Part shown: positions 17,650 through 26,723 of the stretch, piece after piece
Position numbering within the stretch: the stretch's first letter is position 1
How the letters are laid out: every line of letters starts with the position of its first letter
Assembly: GCA_013285645.1 (NCBI GenBank)
Contig: JABDHJ010000018.1
Coordinates: 1 to 46,866, forward strand
DNA: 46,866 bases
Direction: 5' to 3'
Source: Verrucomicrobiota bacterium
Lineage (GTDB): Bacteria > Verrucomicrobiota > Verrucomicrobiia > Methylacidiphilales > UBA1321
The notes under the pieces: generated by a model
What the model was told of the DNA's origin: nothing
What the model saw: only the letters and a program-made list of their open reading frames with translations
Database searches by the model: none
Made by a program: the position numbers and the translations under genes

Positions 17650-19074
17650 CTAAGCTGTCACTGAGGCCTTTGGGGCGCGCACGGGCATCGGTGGCACATA
17701 AGATTCGTCGCCTCCATAGTATTTCCAACTGACGTAAAGCTTATACATGAAGAAAAGCGACGCCGTGCTGAAGACAAAACTCCAGAAGGGAATGAAGCAA
17801 TAAGCCGTTTTCTCTCCGTAGTGTTTGGTCATGATGTCCAGGAAGGCCCCGCCAAGGGCCCCTGAAAAAATACCCACGATAGAGGTGAGCAAGACTCGAC
17901 AGGATGAATATTGGCCGAACCGTTCCTTTGGAAGCAGCCTCATGAGCATGGGAAAATCCATCTGGCACATCATCCCGATCGGGCAACCCAGGAAGACGGT
18001 CTGCGCCAGCGAGCAGTAGTAAAAAGTCCAAGGATCCGGTCTCCAGAACAGCCAGATGAAATTGATGGGAGACACCACCCAAGCCAGTATTGTTCCCCAT
18101 AACACGACACGAATGGGATGGAAACGGTCCCCCATCCATCCGGCGACGGGGACACAAAAGAAGCAGGTAATCGCCCCGGCCACTGCCAGCCAGCCAATTT
18201 GGTGCAAATTCAGCCCCATGGTGATCTTCTGGAAAAAGATGCTAAACATTCCGCAGGCCCCGGCGAGAGTCCCGAAGATGCCAATTAAAAATAGATACCA
18301 GTAGTGGGGCAGAGTCATGCATTCCCGCGCATAGGTTTTTAGTGCAGCGACCGGTCCCGTCGCTCCATCCGTATTTTGAGGCGGCGGCGGATATTCCCCT
18401 TCCTTGACAAACAGGCACATCGAACCGAATCCAAAGAAGTAGAGGACAGCCGCACCAATGAAGATTTCCTTGAAATGGCTTTCGACATATGGAAACACCA
18501 ACTCGTTGTAAAGCATTCCGGTGACCATGATCACCATCCGGAACCAGGAGGTGAATCGGGAGATGAGTTGCTCCGGCACCACATCGTTAAAGAGGTACCA
18601 AAAGACGGAGGTGACAAAGGTGTTGAAGAAATCGAAAGCGATCAGGAAGATCGAGAGGACGATCAGGATCAATATGTTGTTGGTAAAAGTGTGCCCGAGC
18701 GCGGGGAAAGTCCTGCCCAGCCAAGGGCCGATGTCATCCACGAAGGCCAGGCCCAAAAAGCAGAGGACGAGGAATGGCATGGTCGCCGCAATGAACGGAA
18801 TGCGCCTTCCCCAGCGGCTGCGAAAACGGTCGCTCCTGAAACTGACCACTGGGTTGAAAATGCCGCCAATAATTTTCGGAACCGTCGCCAGGACGATGCC
18901 CATGAGAAAATTCGAAGCATCCAGATGCTTGAACTTCAACGGAATGGCGCTCGGTACCACCGATTCCACCATGAAATAGGTGAAGTCGCCCCAGAGCAGC
19001 CAGAAGTAGAGCCTGCCCAAGGCGGATTTAGTATAGGTCAGCGTACCGACGCGATACAGTTGCGGTTCTTTCAT
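17650..19074 (-). CDS. MFS transporter, sugar / glycoside type
   Basis: This inner-membrane secondary transporter (474 residues, about 12 hydrophobic helices) probably imports oligosaccharides with a cation. The loop between helices 2 and 3 carries the MFS motif (SDRFRSRWGRRIPFI, about residues 80-94), in the form seen in SLC45/GPH-like sugar carriers. A long central loop (KEGEYPPPPQNTDGATGP) splits the two six-helix halves. The start codon overlaps the stop of the upstream GH5 gene as ATGA (19071-19074), a sign of translational coupling. This pairing of a carrier with a cytoplasmic hydrolase suggests that the imported substrate is the GH5 substrate. The exact sugar cannot be read from sequence. 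Confidence 0.9.
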   Translation of the reverse strand: MKEPQLYRVGTLTYTKSALGRLYFWLLWGDFTYFMVESVVPSAIPLKFKHLDASNFLMGIVLATVPKIIGGIFNPVVSFRSDRFRSRWGRRIPFIAATMPFLVLCFLGLAFVDDIGPWLGRTFPALGHTFTNNILILIVLSIFLIAFDFFNTFVTSVFWYLFNDVVPEQLISRFTSWFRMVIMVTGMLYNELVFPYVESHFKEIFIGAAVLYFFGFGSMCLFVKEGEYPPPPQNTDGATGPVAALKTYARECMTLPHYWYLFLIGIFGTLAGACGMFSIFFQKITMGLNLHQIGWLAVAGAITCFFCVPVAGWMGDRFHPIRVVLWGTILAWVVSPINFIWLFWRPDPWTFYYCSLAQTVFLGCPIGMMCQMDFPMLMRLLPKERFGQYSSCRVLLTSIVGIFSGALGGAFLDIMTKHYGEKTAYCFIPFWSFVFSTASLFFMYKLYVSWKYYGGDESYVPPMPVRAPKASVTA

Positions 19075-20156
19075 CCGGCGACTTTCAAGCCCAGCGCGGC
19101 GAGTACGGCGGTATCCGGCATCCGCTTACCGTCCCTTTTATTTACGACTTCAAAATCACCGGCGTAATCCCACATCGTCCAACCGATTTTCTGCCTTTCC
19201 AAGGCGCCGGAAATATCGCGTATCCAATCGAGACGACAGGAGCGCGGGGCGAAAACCTTGTAGACGCCGAATTCATTGCAGGTCAAAGCGACTCCATGCG
19301 CGCGGCCCCAGGCGGCGGCCTTGGCGATCATGGCTTCGTAGCGCTCGAGATTCCAGTTGAGTTGCTTGTACTCATTGATTTCGCGAATGGCATCGGGATC
19401 GGTGACTGTCTTGAGAAAATTTTGAATAAACGCGGGATTACTCGGGTAGGTCATGCCCTTGCAAAACATGGCCCATGGTGGAGCCCACTTCGCACCCTGA
19501 TGGGTGAAAATGAGCGGATCGTAGAGATGAAAATTGCAGATGATGTTTCGATCCTCAGGCAGTTCCAGTAATTCAAGCATGGGCAAAGCCGACCACTCAT
19601 CGCCTCCGAGAATGATGGTGTGACTCGGCGCCGCGCGGCGAATGGCTTGGGCGGCCTTGTTCTGGATTTCATTCCAGCGCTTTGGATTCTGTATTTCCGG
19701 TTCGTTGAGCACCTCGAAGAAAAGGCGGTCGGCATCGAACTTGGAAAAATTTCCGGCGAGTGCGGACCAAAAGGAGACGAACGCGTCCACACTGGCATCG
19801 CTGGCGGCGAGCGCCTTCTTGAACGGAGTTCCCGGATGAATATCGATGATCACCGCGAGATCCTGATCGAGCATCGTTTGCACTTCGCGATCGAGCCGGG
19901 CCATGTATTCCGGAGGTAGCTGACCGGGATTGGCGGGATTCAGGATCGGTTCGGCAGCGATGGGAAAACGGACGTGGTCGAATCCCATGGTCTTGATCAG
20001 CGCAATATCCTGCGCGTTCAAGTAGGAATCGAAATGCTTCGGGGTATAACCGGCGGCTTGATAGACCTGCGAAAACCAATGGCTCAAATTGATGCCGTGA
20101 CGAAGATGGGCCGCACGCGCGGCGACGAGGGGAAGTATTTCAGGCTGAAGGGACAT
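19071..20156 (-). CDS. Glycoside hydrolase family 5 (endoglucanase-like), cytoplasmic
   Basis: This 361-residue TIM-barrel beta-glycanase is typical of GH5. Visible motifs are GINLSHWF at residues 21-28, GFDHVRFPI at 58-66, the acid/base E152 in EVLNEPE, a HLYDP strand at 210-214, the nucleophile E295 in LTCNEFGVYK, and WTMWDYAG near the end. There is no signal peptide, unlike secreted cellulases, so it likely cleaves imported oligosaccharides in the cytoplasm. It is first in an operon with the MFS carrier (4-base overlap). It diverges from the first GH16 gene over a 348-base region. The family call is strong; the linkage (beta-1,3, beta-1,4 or mannan) is not determined. Confidence 0.93.
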   Translation of the reverse strand: MSLQPEILPLVAARAAHLRHGINLSHWFSQVYQAAGYTPKHFDSYLNAQDIALIKTMGFDHVRFPIAAEPILNPANPGQLPPEYMARLDREVQTMLDQDLAVIIDIHPGTPFKKALAASDASVDAFVSFWSALAGNFSKFDADRLFFEVLNEPEIQNPKRWNEIQNKAAQAIRRAAPSHTIILGGDEWSALPMLELLELPEDRNIICNFHLYDPLIFTHQGAKWAPPWAMFCKGMTYPSNPAFIQNFLKTVTDPDAIREINEYKQLNWNLERYEAMIAKAAAWGRAHGVALTCNEFGVYKVFAPRSCRLDWIRDISGALERQKIGWTMWDYAGDFEVVNKRDGKRMPDTAVLAALGLKVAG

Positions 20157-20504
20157 GGCGATTGCAACTTTTCCTCATACATAATGTTTTTGGGATTATG
20201 CGCAATAGCATTTTGATCATGGAAACGAGGGCGTCCCGCCGAAAAACGCGATTTACAGGGGATTACCGACTGGATACAGCCACGGGCAGTCAGCTAATGA
20301 CATGTTTATGATCGGGCATCAACTAACACGATCCGTCGTCATTGTACTAATTTCAACTCGCGAATTCATTCGTTAATCGCTTACCCAGCCCTTTTTCTCT
20401 TCTTGATTCAAACATCGTAAAAATCTCTTCTCCCTCATTTTCATCCCTTGTCGGGGCCTGACCTGACTGTTGAACACTCAGCTTAAACATCAAAAAACAT
20501 CCCC
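20157..20504. promoter_or_regulatory. Divergent regulatory region, GH5/MFS operon versus GH16 pair
   Basis: These 348 bases contain no gene and separate two divergent transcription units of the sugar locus, so both promoters should be here. On the minus strand a CATAAT (+ strand ATTATG at 20195-20200) could serve as a -10 box for the GH5 operon, but no matching -35 is clear. The part next to the GH16 start is pyrimidine-rich and AT-rich. No long palindrome stands out. Confidence 0.4.
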
Positions 20505-22460
20505 ATGCTTAAACCCCATCTATTCCTGACCGCCCTCGTATTGATCCCGGCTTTATGTCTTACTCCGGCTCTTCGAGCCCAAACCGTGGGCGGCATCGCG
20601 CCGAAAGCTCTTTTCGATCCGACGGACAAGGGTGCCGCTTCCCAGTTCACTGCGGCCAATCAATCGGAGAGCCAGGTCTCCGTGGTGCCGTCCAATAACA
20701 CAACAGGCGTCGACGTCACGATCCAACCTGGTGCCGCTGGCTATCCCGGCGTTGTGCTCAAGCCATCAGGTGGTTCGCCCTGGGACCTTTCACCTTACGG
20801 AGACATCACGGCCACCATTACCAATACCGGCACGAAAAAAGCCGCGATCAGCCTGCGAGTCGATAACAACGGAGACTGGCAGACCAGCCCGTGGAGCACC
20901 GAGAGTTTCTCATTCAATCCGGGAGAAACGAAGACGGTAAAAGTTGTCTTCGGCTATTCCTTTGGTTACAAGCCCAGCTTCCCGCTAAAATCGAATGACA
21001 TCATCCAAGTCCTGGTTTTCACGGGTAAAGTAGCCACGGATCCCCTCACCTTTCATATCGACTCCATCGAAGCGAGCGGTTCTGCGGGAGAAAAACCGGC
21101 GGTTGATCCCAGTTCCATCCGCGTCGTGCCGCCGAATGGTTTCATCGTCGGCCCTGGCGTGACCATCGATGCCGCCAAGCAGCTCAGCGGGAAAAATGGC
21201 GCCACGACTTCCGTGGTTGATTCTCCCAATGGTCCTTCGATCAAGATTGATTTCGCCCCTGGCAAGAGCGAAGGAGCAGTGACGTTGAAACCGGCGGCGG
21301 GCAAGTGGGACTTGCGCGAGGCCCTGGAAATTCGCGTGAAGGTCCGTAATGATGGCACGGCCCCGATTACGCCGAGCGCCGTGGCGGGCAGTGGTGGCGG
21401 CTTGACCGACATCATCGCAGCCAGTGCACCTATTGCTCCCGGTGCTGAAGGCGAGATTGTCATTCCTTTTATCAATCCCAAAATCTGGACGAACACTCCG
21501 CCTGCCATCACCGCCGATCCCGGTACGGGGAACAAGTTCACCAACAATTCAGGAACCACCGTGACTGTTTCGGTTCCCGGTTCCGATAGCGCGCAAACGC
21601 TGACGATCGAATCGATCAAGGCCGATGTCCCTGCCTACTCGGCGCCCGAAGGGTTTGCCGACAAACCGCCGGTGGACGGCGATTGGACCAAGACGTTCGA
21701 TGATGAGTTTGACGGCACGGCCATTGACGAAACGAAATGGAATTTGGTCTCAGACAATTTCTGGGACAAGAGGACCCATTTCACGAAGGACGAAACGACG
21801 GTCAGCGGTGGCATGGCGACGCTGGTCTATGAGAAAAAGACCGGTTATCCGGGGGATGATACCACGAAAAAACCGACCGATTATGCCGCCGGTTATCTGG
21901 ACACCTACGGTAAGTGGACCCAGCGCTATGGTTACTGGGAAGCGCGGATCAAGCTTCCCACCGCGCCCGGCCTGTGGCCCGCCTTTTGGCTGATGCCCGA
22001 TCGCGGCGTGGCCGCTGGCCCGCAGTGGAAACGGGGCGACACCGCCAATGGCGGAATGGAATTCGATATCGCCGAGTATCTGTCGGGTTGGGGCCCGCTC
22101 CGCTACAATATCGCCATGCACTGGGATGGCTACGGCAAGAGCCACAAGGCGACCGGACAAGTCACCAATTACGTCCAGCCCGACAAGGATGGCTTCATCA
22201 CGCCCGCGCTGCTCTGGCTGCCCGGCAAGGCGATCTACTACTGCAACGGCAAGGAAATCCTGCATTACGAAAACGATCGCGTGTCGAATGTTCCATCCAA
22301 TATCATCTTCAACTTTGTCTCCGGTGGTTGGGACAACCTGCCCCTGGAAGATGCGAAATTGCCCACGAGTCTTGTGATCGATTTTGTCCGTGTCTGGCAG
22401 CGCAAAGACCTCGCATCCGATGTGGATGGACCAAAAACGGCGACACCCACAGCCAAATAA
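20505..22460 (+). CDS. Secreted GH16 glycoside hydrolase with two N-terminal beta-sandwich modules (copy 1)
   Basis: This is an extracytoplasmic endo-beta-glycanase (651 residues). A signal peptide runs to about residue 26 (ending LRAQ). Two related modules follow, about 30-190 and 195-385; each repeats the pattern LKPxxGxWDL...N.GT...V. The catalytic beta-jelly-roll spans about 400-640. The GH16 motif ExDxxE is E519-F-D521-I-A-E524, giving nucleophile E519 and acid/base E524; WPAFWLMPDRG and MHWDGYG are typical flanking strands. The six-residue form of the motif occurs in laminarinases, agarases and carrageenases, so the substrate is open. It is followed after 35 bases by a close paralog, probably on one transcript. 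The C-terminal tail is short and has no PEP-CTERM signal, so release to the periplasm or medium is likely. Confidence 0.92.
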   Translation: MLKPHLFLTALVLIPALCLTPALRAQTVGGIAPKALFDPTDKGAASQFTAANQSESQVSVVPSNNTTGVDVTIQPGAAGYPGVVLKPSGGSPWDLSPYGDITATITNTGTKKAAISLRVDNNGDWQTSPWSTESFSFNPGETKTVKVVFGYSFGYKPSFPLKSNDIIQVLVFTGKVATDPLTFHIDSIEASGSAGEKPAVDPSSIRVVPPNGFIVGPGVTIDAAKQLSGKNGATTSVVDSPNGPSIKIDFAPGKSEGAVTLKPAAGKWDLREALEIRVKVRNDGTAPITPSAVAGSGGGLTDIIAASAPIAPGAEGEIVIPFINPKIWTNTPPAITADPGTGNKFTNNSGTTVTVSVPGSDSAQTLTIESIKADVPAYSAPEGFADKPPVDGDWTKTFDDEFDGTAIDETKWNLVSDNFWDKRTHFTKDETTVSGGMATLVYEKKTGYPGDDTTKKPTDYAAGYLDTYGKWTQRYGYWEARIKLPTAPGLWPAFWLMPDRGVAAGPQWKRGDTANGGMEFDIAEYLSGWGPLRYNIAMHWDGYGKSHKATGQVTNYVQPDKDGFITPALLWLPGKAIYYCNGKEILHYENDRVSNVPSNIIFNFVSGGWDNLPLEDAKLPTSLVIDFVRVWQRKDLASDVDGPKTATPTAK

Positions 22461-22495
22461 TTCCGTATCTAATAATCAGGCAAAGAAAGTTCCTT

Positions 22496-24466
22496 ATGAT
22501 CAATCCCCGCATTCTCCTGACGGCATCCCTATTAATACCCGCGTTTCATTTTGCTTCGATTCTTCGGGCTGATGATGCGCCCGCTGTTGGAGGGATCGCG
22601 CCCCGGCCTATTGTCGACATCTCTGCCGCCGGGAGCGAAAGCAAATTCGTGGTGGACGAACCGGCCAGCAAGGGCCAGGCGACCATCTCGCGCAGCGACA
22701 GCCCTGCGGGAGTCGTGGTCACTGTAGCTCCGGGACAAGCCGACTATCCCGGTGTCTCCCTGAAACCGGCAACTGGCGAAGCGCCCTACGATCTTTCCCC
22801 CTTTGGCCGCGTCGAGGTGACCGTCACCAACCTGGGAACCAGTCAGATTGGACTGGGAGTTCGCATCGATGACTCGGGTGGCTGGCAGAATAACAATGCC
22901 AACGTGGGCTACATCAAACCCGGCGAAACGGACGTCGTCAAAGTCGTCTTCGGGACTTCCTACGAGCATCCCACGAAGATGATCAATACCTCTTCCATTG
23001 CCCAGATTCTTATCTTCGGTGGCAAAGCTACAGATGCGCCCGAAATCTTCCGCATCGACTCGGTTGTGGCGGCGGGCGTGAAGGGCGAAAAGATTCCCGT
23101 CGATCCAAACACCATCGTCGACTCGCCCAAGGGCGGGCTTCTGCTGGGTGCTGGCGCAACGGCGCTCGACGCGGGCAAGAATTTGGTCAACAACGGTGCC
23201 GAGGGTTCCCTGGTCGATGCTTCGGGCAGTCAGAATCTGAAGATTGTTTTTCCCGGCGGCAATGGCCAGATGTCGGCAGGCATCAAGCCTGCGGCAGGCA
23301 AATGGGCCCTGACCAATAGCCTCGAGATGCGCGTGAAAGTACGCAACGACGGCCACTCGGCGATCACGCCGACCCTGCATGTCGATAGCCAGGGTGGCCC
23401 GGTTGATGTGACCGCCGCCGCCCCGTTGGATCCGGGCGCCGAGACGGAACTTGTCGCCTCCTATATCAACCCGAAAATCTGGACAAATACTCCGCCGTCC
23501 ATCAATCCGAATCCGGATACGGGCAATAAATTCACCAACAACCAGGTCCTCGATGTTCTCATCGGTGCGACGGCTGATTCTTCCGAACGAACGCTGACGG
23601 TCGAGTCGATCAAGGCCGATCTGCCGCCCTATTCCGCGCCCGATTGGCTCGGCACCAAGCCGCCCGTGGATGGCGACTGGACGAAGACGCTCGATGATGA
23701 GTTCGATGGCGCGACGCTCGACATGACGAAGTGGAACAACACCACTCCAGAGAACTTTTGGGACCAGAGAAGTCACTGGAGCAAAGATGATCTCATTCTC
23801 AAAAACGGCACGATTACACTGCACTACGAAAAGAAAACGGGGCCCATGAATGATGAACCCGGGAAAAAGGAAACCGACTACGCCGTCGGATTCCTGGATT
23901 CATACGGCAAGTGGGTGCAGCGTTATGGCTACTTTGAGGCACGGGTCAAAAACCCGACGGCGGGTGGTCTTTGGCCTGCGTTTTGGTTGATGCCCGATCG
24001 CGGCGAGGCAACCGGCCCCCAATGGAAGCGCGCCGACACCGCCAACGGTGGCATGGAATTCGATATCATGGAATTCCTCTCGGGTTGGGGTCCCTGCCGT
24101 TACAATATCGCGATGCATTGGGATGGGTACGGCAAGGACCACAAGTCGACCGGCTCCGCGATCAATTATGTGCAACCGGACAAGGACGGCTTCATCACCA
24201 GCGGCCTGCTCTGGCTTCCCGGCAAGGCGATCTATTACTGCAACGGCAAGGAAATTATGCACTACGAGAATGATCGTGTGTCCGCCATCCCGTCCTACAT
24301 CATCTTGGACATGGTTTCCGGCGGCTGGGACAACACTCAGCTCGATGACGCCCAATTACCGGATGATTTCGTGGTCGATTATGTACGTTGCTGGCAGCGC
24401 AAGGACCTGGCTTCGGCTGTCGATGGTATCAAGACGCCTTCCGCAACACCGCCCGCGACCAAGTAA
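22496..24466 (+). CDS. Secreted GH16 glycoside hydrolase, tandem paralog (copy 2)
   Basis: This 656-residue enzyme has the same architecture as its upstream neighbour: a signal peptide MINPRILLTASLLIPAFHFA-, two modules with LKP...DLSPFGR and IKPAAGKWALTN repeats, and a GH16 domain with E521-F-D523-I-M-E526. The catalytic domains of the two copies agree at roughly three quarters of positions by eye, while the N-terminal modules are more diverged. The frame is open far upstream to 21914 inside the first gene; the ATG at 22496 is chosen because it opens the signal peptide and fits the paralog. Near-identical segments such as NPKIWTNTPP and YVQPDKDGFIT confirm a duplication. The pair may split substrate preferences or dosage (inference). 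Confidence 0.92.
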   Translation: MINPRILLTASLLIPAFHFASILRADDAPAVGGIAPRPIVDISAAGSESKFVVDEPASKGQATISRSDSPAGVVVTVAPGQADYPGVSLKPATGEAPYDLSPFGRVEVTVTNLGTSQIGLGVRIDDSGGWQNNNANVGYIKPGETDVVKVVFGTSYEHPTKMINTSSIAQILIFGGKATDAPEIFRIDSVVAAGVKGEKIPVDPNTIVDSPKGGLLLGAGATALDAGKNLVNNGAEGSLVDASGSQNLKIVFPGGNGQMSAGIKPAAGKWALTNSLEMRVKVRNDGHSAITPTLHVDSQGGPVDVTAAAPLDPGAETELVASYINPKIWTNTPPSINPNPDTGNKFTNNQVLDVLIGATADSSERTLTVESIKADLPPYSAPDWLGTKPPVDGDWTKTLDDEFDGATLDMTKWNNTTPENFWDQRSHWSKDDLILKNGTITLHYEKKTGPMNDEPGKKETDYAVGFLDSYGKWVQRYGYFEARVKNPTAGGLWPAFWLMPDRGEATGPQWKRADTANGGMEFDIMEFLSGWGPCRYNIAMHWDGYGKDHKSTGSAINYVQPDKDGFITSGLLWLPGKAIYYCNGKEIMHYENDRVSAIPSYIILDMVSGGWDNTQLDDAQLPDDFVVDYVRCWQRKDLASAVDGIKTPSATPPATK

Positions 24467-24661
24467 TTCTGTAGCCGCGCTCGTGAGAGCGTGGTCCCCG
24501 GCCCCACCGCCTTACGGCGACGCTAAGAACTCACGGAAAAGCTTGAACGGCGATGATAACACTAGGAGACTCTTCTGGTCACTGTTTCTCCGTGTAAAAT
24601 CACCGCGCAACAAAGCGGGCGATACGGGGTTTAGAAGTGACTATTAAAAGAAATTAAACGT
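24467..24661 (+). terminator. Intergenic hairpins between GH16 pair and MoxR operon
   Basis: This gap contains two short perfect hairpins, CGCTC-GTGA-GAGCG at 24478-24491 and CGCC-TTAC-GGCG at 24508-24519, beginning 11 bases after the GH16 stop. Neither has a clear U-tract, so termination is plausible but not shown. The rest is the expected promoter region for the MoxR operon, and no convincing boxes were found. Confidence 0.35.
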
Positions 24662-25759
24662 ATGGAAACCGAAGCAGTCGAACAGATTCCGGAAGAGCAG
24701 GTAGTCGAACAGCAGGAACAGCCCATTGCCCCCGCACCCGTGGCCGCGAGAGCAAATGCTCCTACCGATACCGAGGCGGTTGAGTTTTGCAAGGCGTCGT
24801 ATGCCCGCATTCAATATGAGCTTTCCAAGGTGGTCGTCGGCCAGAACGATGTCGTCCAGGAAATCCTGATCTCCATTTTCACGCGAAGTCACGCGCTACT
24901 CGTCGGGGTGCCCGGCCTGGCCAAGACACTTCTCATTTCCACGCTGGCCCAGACGCTGCAAATGTCGTTTCGACGCATCCAGTTCACGCCCGATTTAATG
25001 CCAAGCGACATCACCGGCACCGAGGTCATCTATCAGGATCCGGTCACGGGCGAGAAGCAGTTCAAGTTTCTGCCCGGCCCGCTTTTCTCCAACGTCGTGC
25101 TGGCGGACGAAATCAACCGTACCCCGCCCAAGACGCAGGCCGCGATGCTCGAGGCCATGCAGGAACGGCGCGTCACGGTCGGCGGCACCACGCGCGATCT
25201 ACCCAAGCCTTTCTTCGTGCTCGCCACGCAAAATCCGCTAGAGCAAGAGGGAACCTATCCCCTACCCGAAGCGCAGCTCGATCGTTTCATGTTTTTGATC
25301 AACGTCGATTATCCCTCTGAAGAAGAGGAGTTGTTGATCATGAAAATGGGCACGGGCATGAAGGGAGAGCTTCCTCAACCGGTACTCACGGCGGAGCACG
25401 TGATGTACATTCAGGAGACGGTGAAGTCGATTCCTGTGCCGGACCATGTCTACCGTTATGCCGAGCGGATCGTCCGCTGCTCCCGGCCCAAGACTCCGGC
25501 GGCCTTTGATTTCTGCAAAAAGTGGCTCAGCTTCGGGGCCGGTCCGCGCGCCAGTTTGAGCCTGATCATGGCGGCCAAGGCGCACGCGATGATCTCGGGA
25601 CAAACGTATGTCGGTTGCGAAAACGTGGCCGCCGTGGCGCTGGCCATTATGCGACATCGCATCGCAATCAACTTCACCGCCCAGAGCGAGGGGATCACCC
25701 CGGACGACGTGGTCCGCAAAATTCTGGAGTCAGTCCCGCAAACCGAACCGCTGGCCTAA
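24662..25759 (+). CDS. MoxR-type AAA+ ATPase
   Basis: This is a MoxR-family chaperone-like ATPase (365 residues) thought to remodel or activate partner VWA proteins. It has Walker A GVPGLAKT at residues 82-89, Walker B VVLADE at 145-150, a sensor region ATQNP at 188-192, and LDRF at 206-209. The first 40 residues are an extra Glu/Gln/Pro/Ala-rich extension before the family core. It heads a series with DUF58 and two VWA membrane proteins, a gene order well known for MoxR systems. The family is linked to maturation of envelope or metal-containing complexes in a few organisms, but the client here is unknown. Confidence 0.95.
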   Translation: METEAVEQIPEEQVVEQQEQPIAPAPVAARANAPTDTEAVEFCKASYARIQYELSKVVVGQNDVVQEILISIFTRSHALLVGVPGLAKTLLISTLAQTLQMSFRRIQFTPDLMPSDITGTEVIYQDPVTGEKQFKFLPGPLFSNVVLADEINRTPPKTQAAMLEAMQERRVTVGGTTRDLPKPFFVLATQNPLEQEGTYPLPEAQLDRFMFLINVDYPSEEEELLIMKMGTGMKGELPQPVLTAEHVMYIQETVKSIPVPDHVYRYAERIVRCSRPKTPAAFDFCKKWLSFGAGPRASLSLIMAAKAHAMISGQTYVGCENVAAVALAIMRHRIAINFTAQSEGITPDDVVRKILESVPQTEPLA

Positions 25760-25800
25760 GTACGGACCCTGCGGGCGGCAGCAATTCCTTCGCATCCTCC

Positions 25801-26709
25801 ATGGAGCCGACTTCTACTCAACGTGATTTGCTCGATGCCGACGCCATAGCGCGGGGCGAATCGCTCGGCATCATGGCGCGGACGGTGGTGGAGGGTTACC
25901 GCGTTGGCGAACATCGCTCCCCTTTCCGCGGCTTCGCCATCGAATTTTCGCAGCACCGGGAATACACCATTGGCGATGATATCCGCCACCTCGATTGGAA
26001 AGTGCTCGGCCGCACCGACCGCTATTATATCAAGCAGTACGAGCAGGACACGAATTTCGTGGCGCAACTGCTGATCGATGGCAGCGAGTCGATGAATTAC
26101 GGCTCGGGCAAACTCACCAAACTTCAGTACGCCAAAGTTCTGAGCGCGTGCCTCGCTTATCTGGTGCTCTTGCAACGGGACGCGGTCGCGCTGCACGTCT
26201 TCGACACAGAGATGCGCGATACGATGACGCGCACCGATAGCATCGCCAAAATCCATCCTATCATGGCCCGGCTCTCGGCCTTCGAAGCCACGCAGCCAAC
26301 GAAACTCGGTTCCGCCCTCAGCGACATCGCCCGGATGACCAAGGCGCGCGGCATCGTGATCGTCATCAGCGATCTCTTCGACGACGAGGAGGCTTTTGAA
26401 AAGGGCATGCAACAGATTCGCTTCGGCGGCAGCGAGGTGGTGGTCTTTCACATCATGGACCCTTACGAAATCGAATTTCCGTTTGACGGCATCGTTGAAT
26501 TCATTGGTCTCGAGGAAACGACGCGGCTGAAAACCAATCCCGCCGCGATTCGCAAAAGCTATCTCGATTCGATGAATGCCTTTCGCAAGCGCGTCCAGGG
26601 CATCTGTGATCGCTGCGGCTGCCATTACGTCCTCGCCAATACGCAACTTCCCCTCGCCGAAATGCTCAGCAGCTACCTCGCCTTCCGGCATAAGGTGTCG
26701 GCACGCTAG
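25801..26709 (+). CDS. DUF58 (VWA-like) protein
   Basis: This 302-residue partner protein of MoxR has no membrane segment. The DUF58 signature DDIRHLDWKVLGRTDRYYIK is at residues 59-78. A metal-binding MIDAS-like D-x-S-x-S follows as DGSES at 93-97, and a later ISDLFDDEEAF strand completes the VWA-like fold. The frame is open upstream into the MoxR gene (to 25522), but the ATG at 25801 gives a start that fits the family. It lies 41 bases after MoxR and 14 bases before the BatA-like gene, so co-transcription is very likely. Known DUF58 proteins are cytoplasmic adaptors between MoxR and membrane VWA proteins; no specific client is known here. Confidence 0.93.
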   Translation: MEPTSTQRDLLDADAIARGESLGIMARTVVEGYRVGEHRSPFRGFAIEFSQHREYTIGDDIRHLDWKVLGRTDRYYIKQYEQDTNFVAQLLIDGSESMNYGSGKLTKLQYAKVLSACLAYLVLLQRDAVALHVFDTEMRDTMTRTDSIAKIHPIMARLSAFEATQPTKLGSALSDIARMTKARGIVIVISDLFDDEEAFEKGMQQIRFGGSEVVVFHIMDPYEIEFPFDGIVEFIGLEETTRLKTNPAAIRKSYLDSMNAFRKRVQGICDRCGCHYVLANTQLPLAEMLSSYLAFRHKVSAR

Positions 26710-26723
26710 GGACACGCACGGAC

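Noticed and set aside
21914..22495. Long N-terminal extension of the second GH16 frame
   Set aside because: The extension overlaps the first GH16 gene in another frame; the ATG at 22496 opens a clear signal peptide.
22532..23824. 430-codon minus-strand frame opposite the second GH16 gene
   Set aside because: It is antisense to a clear GH16 enzyme and reads as low-meaning Arg/Gly/Asp-rich sequence.
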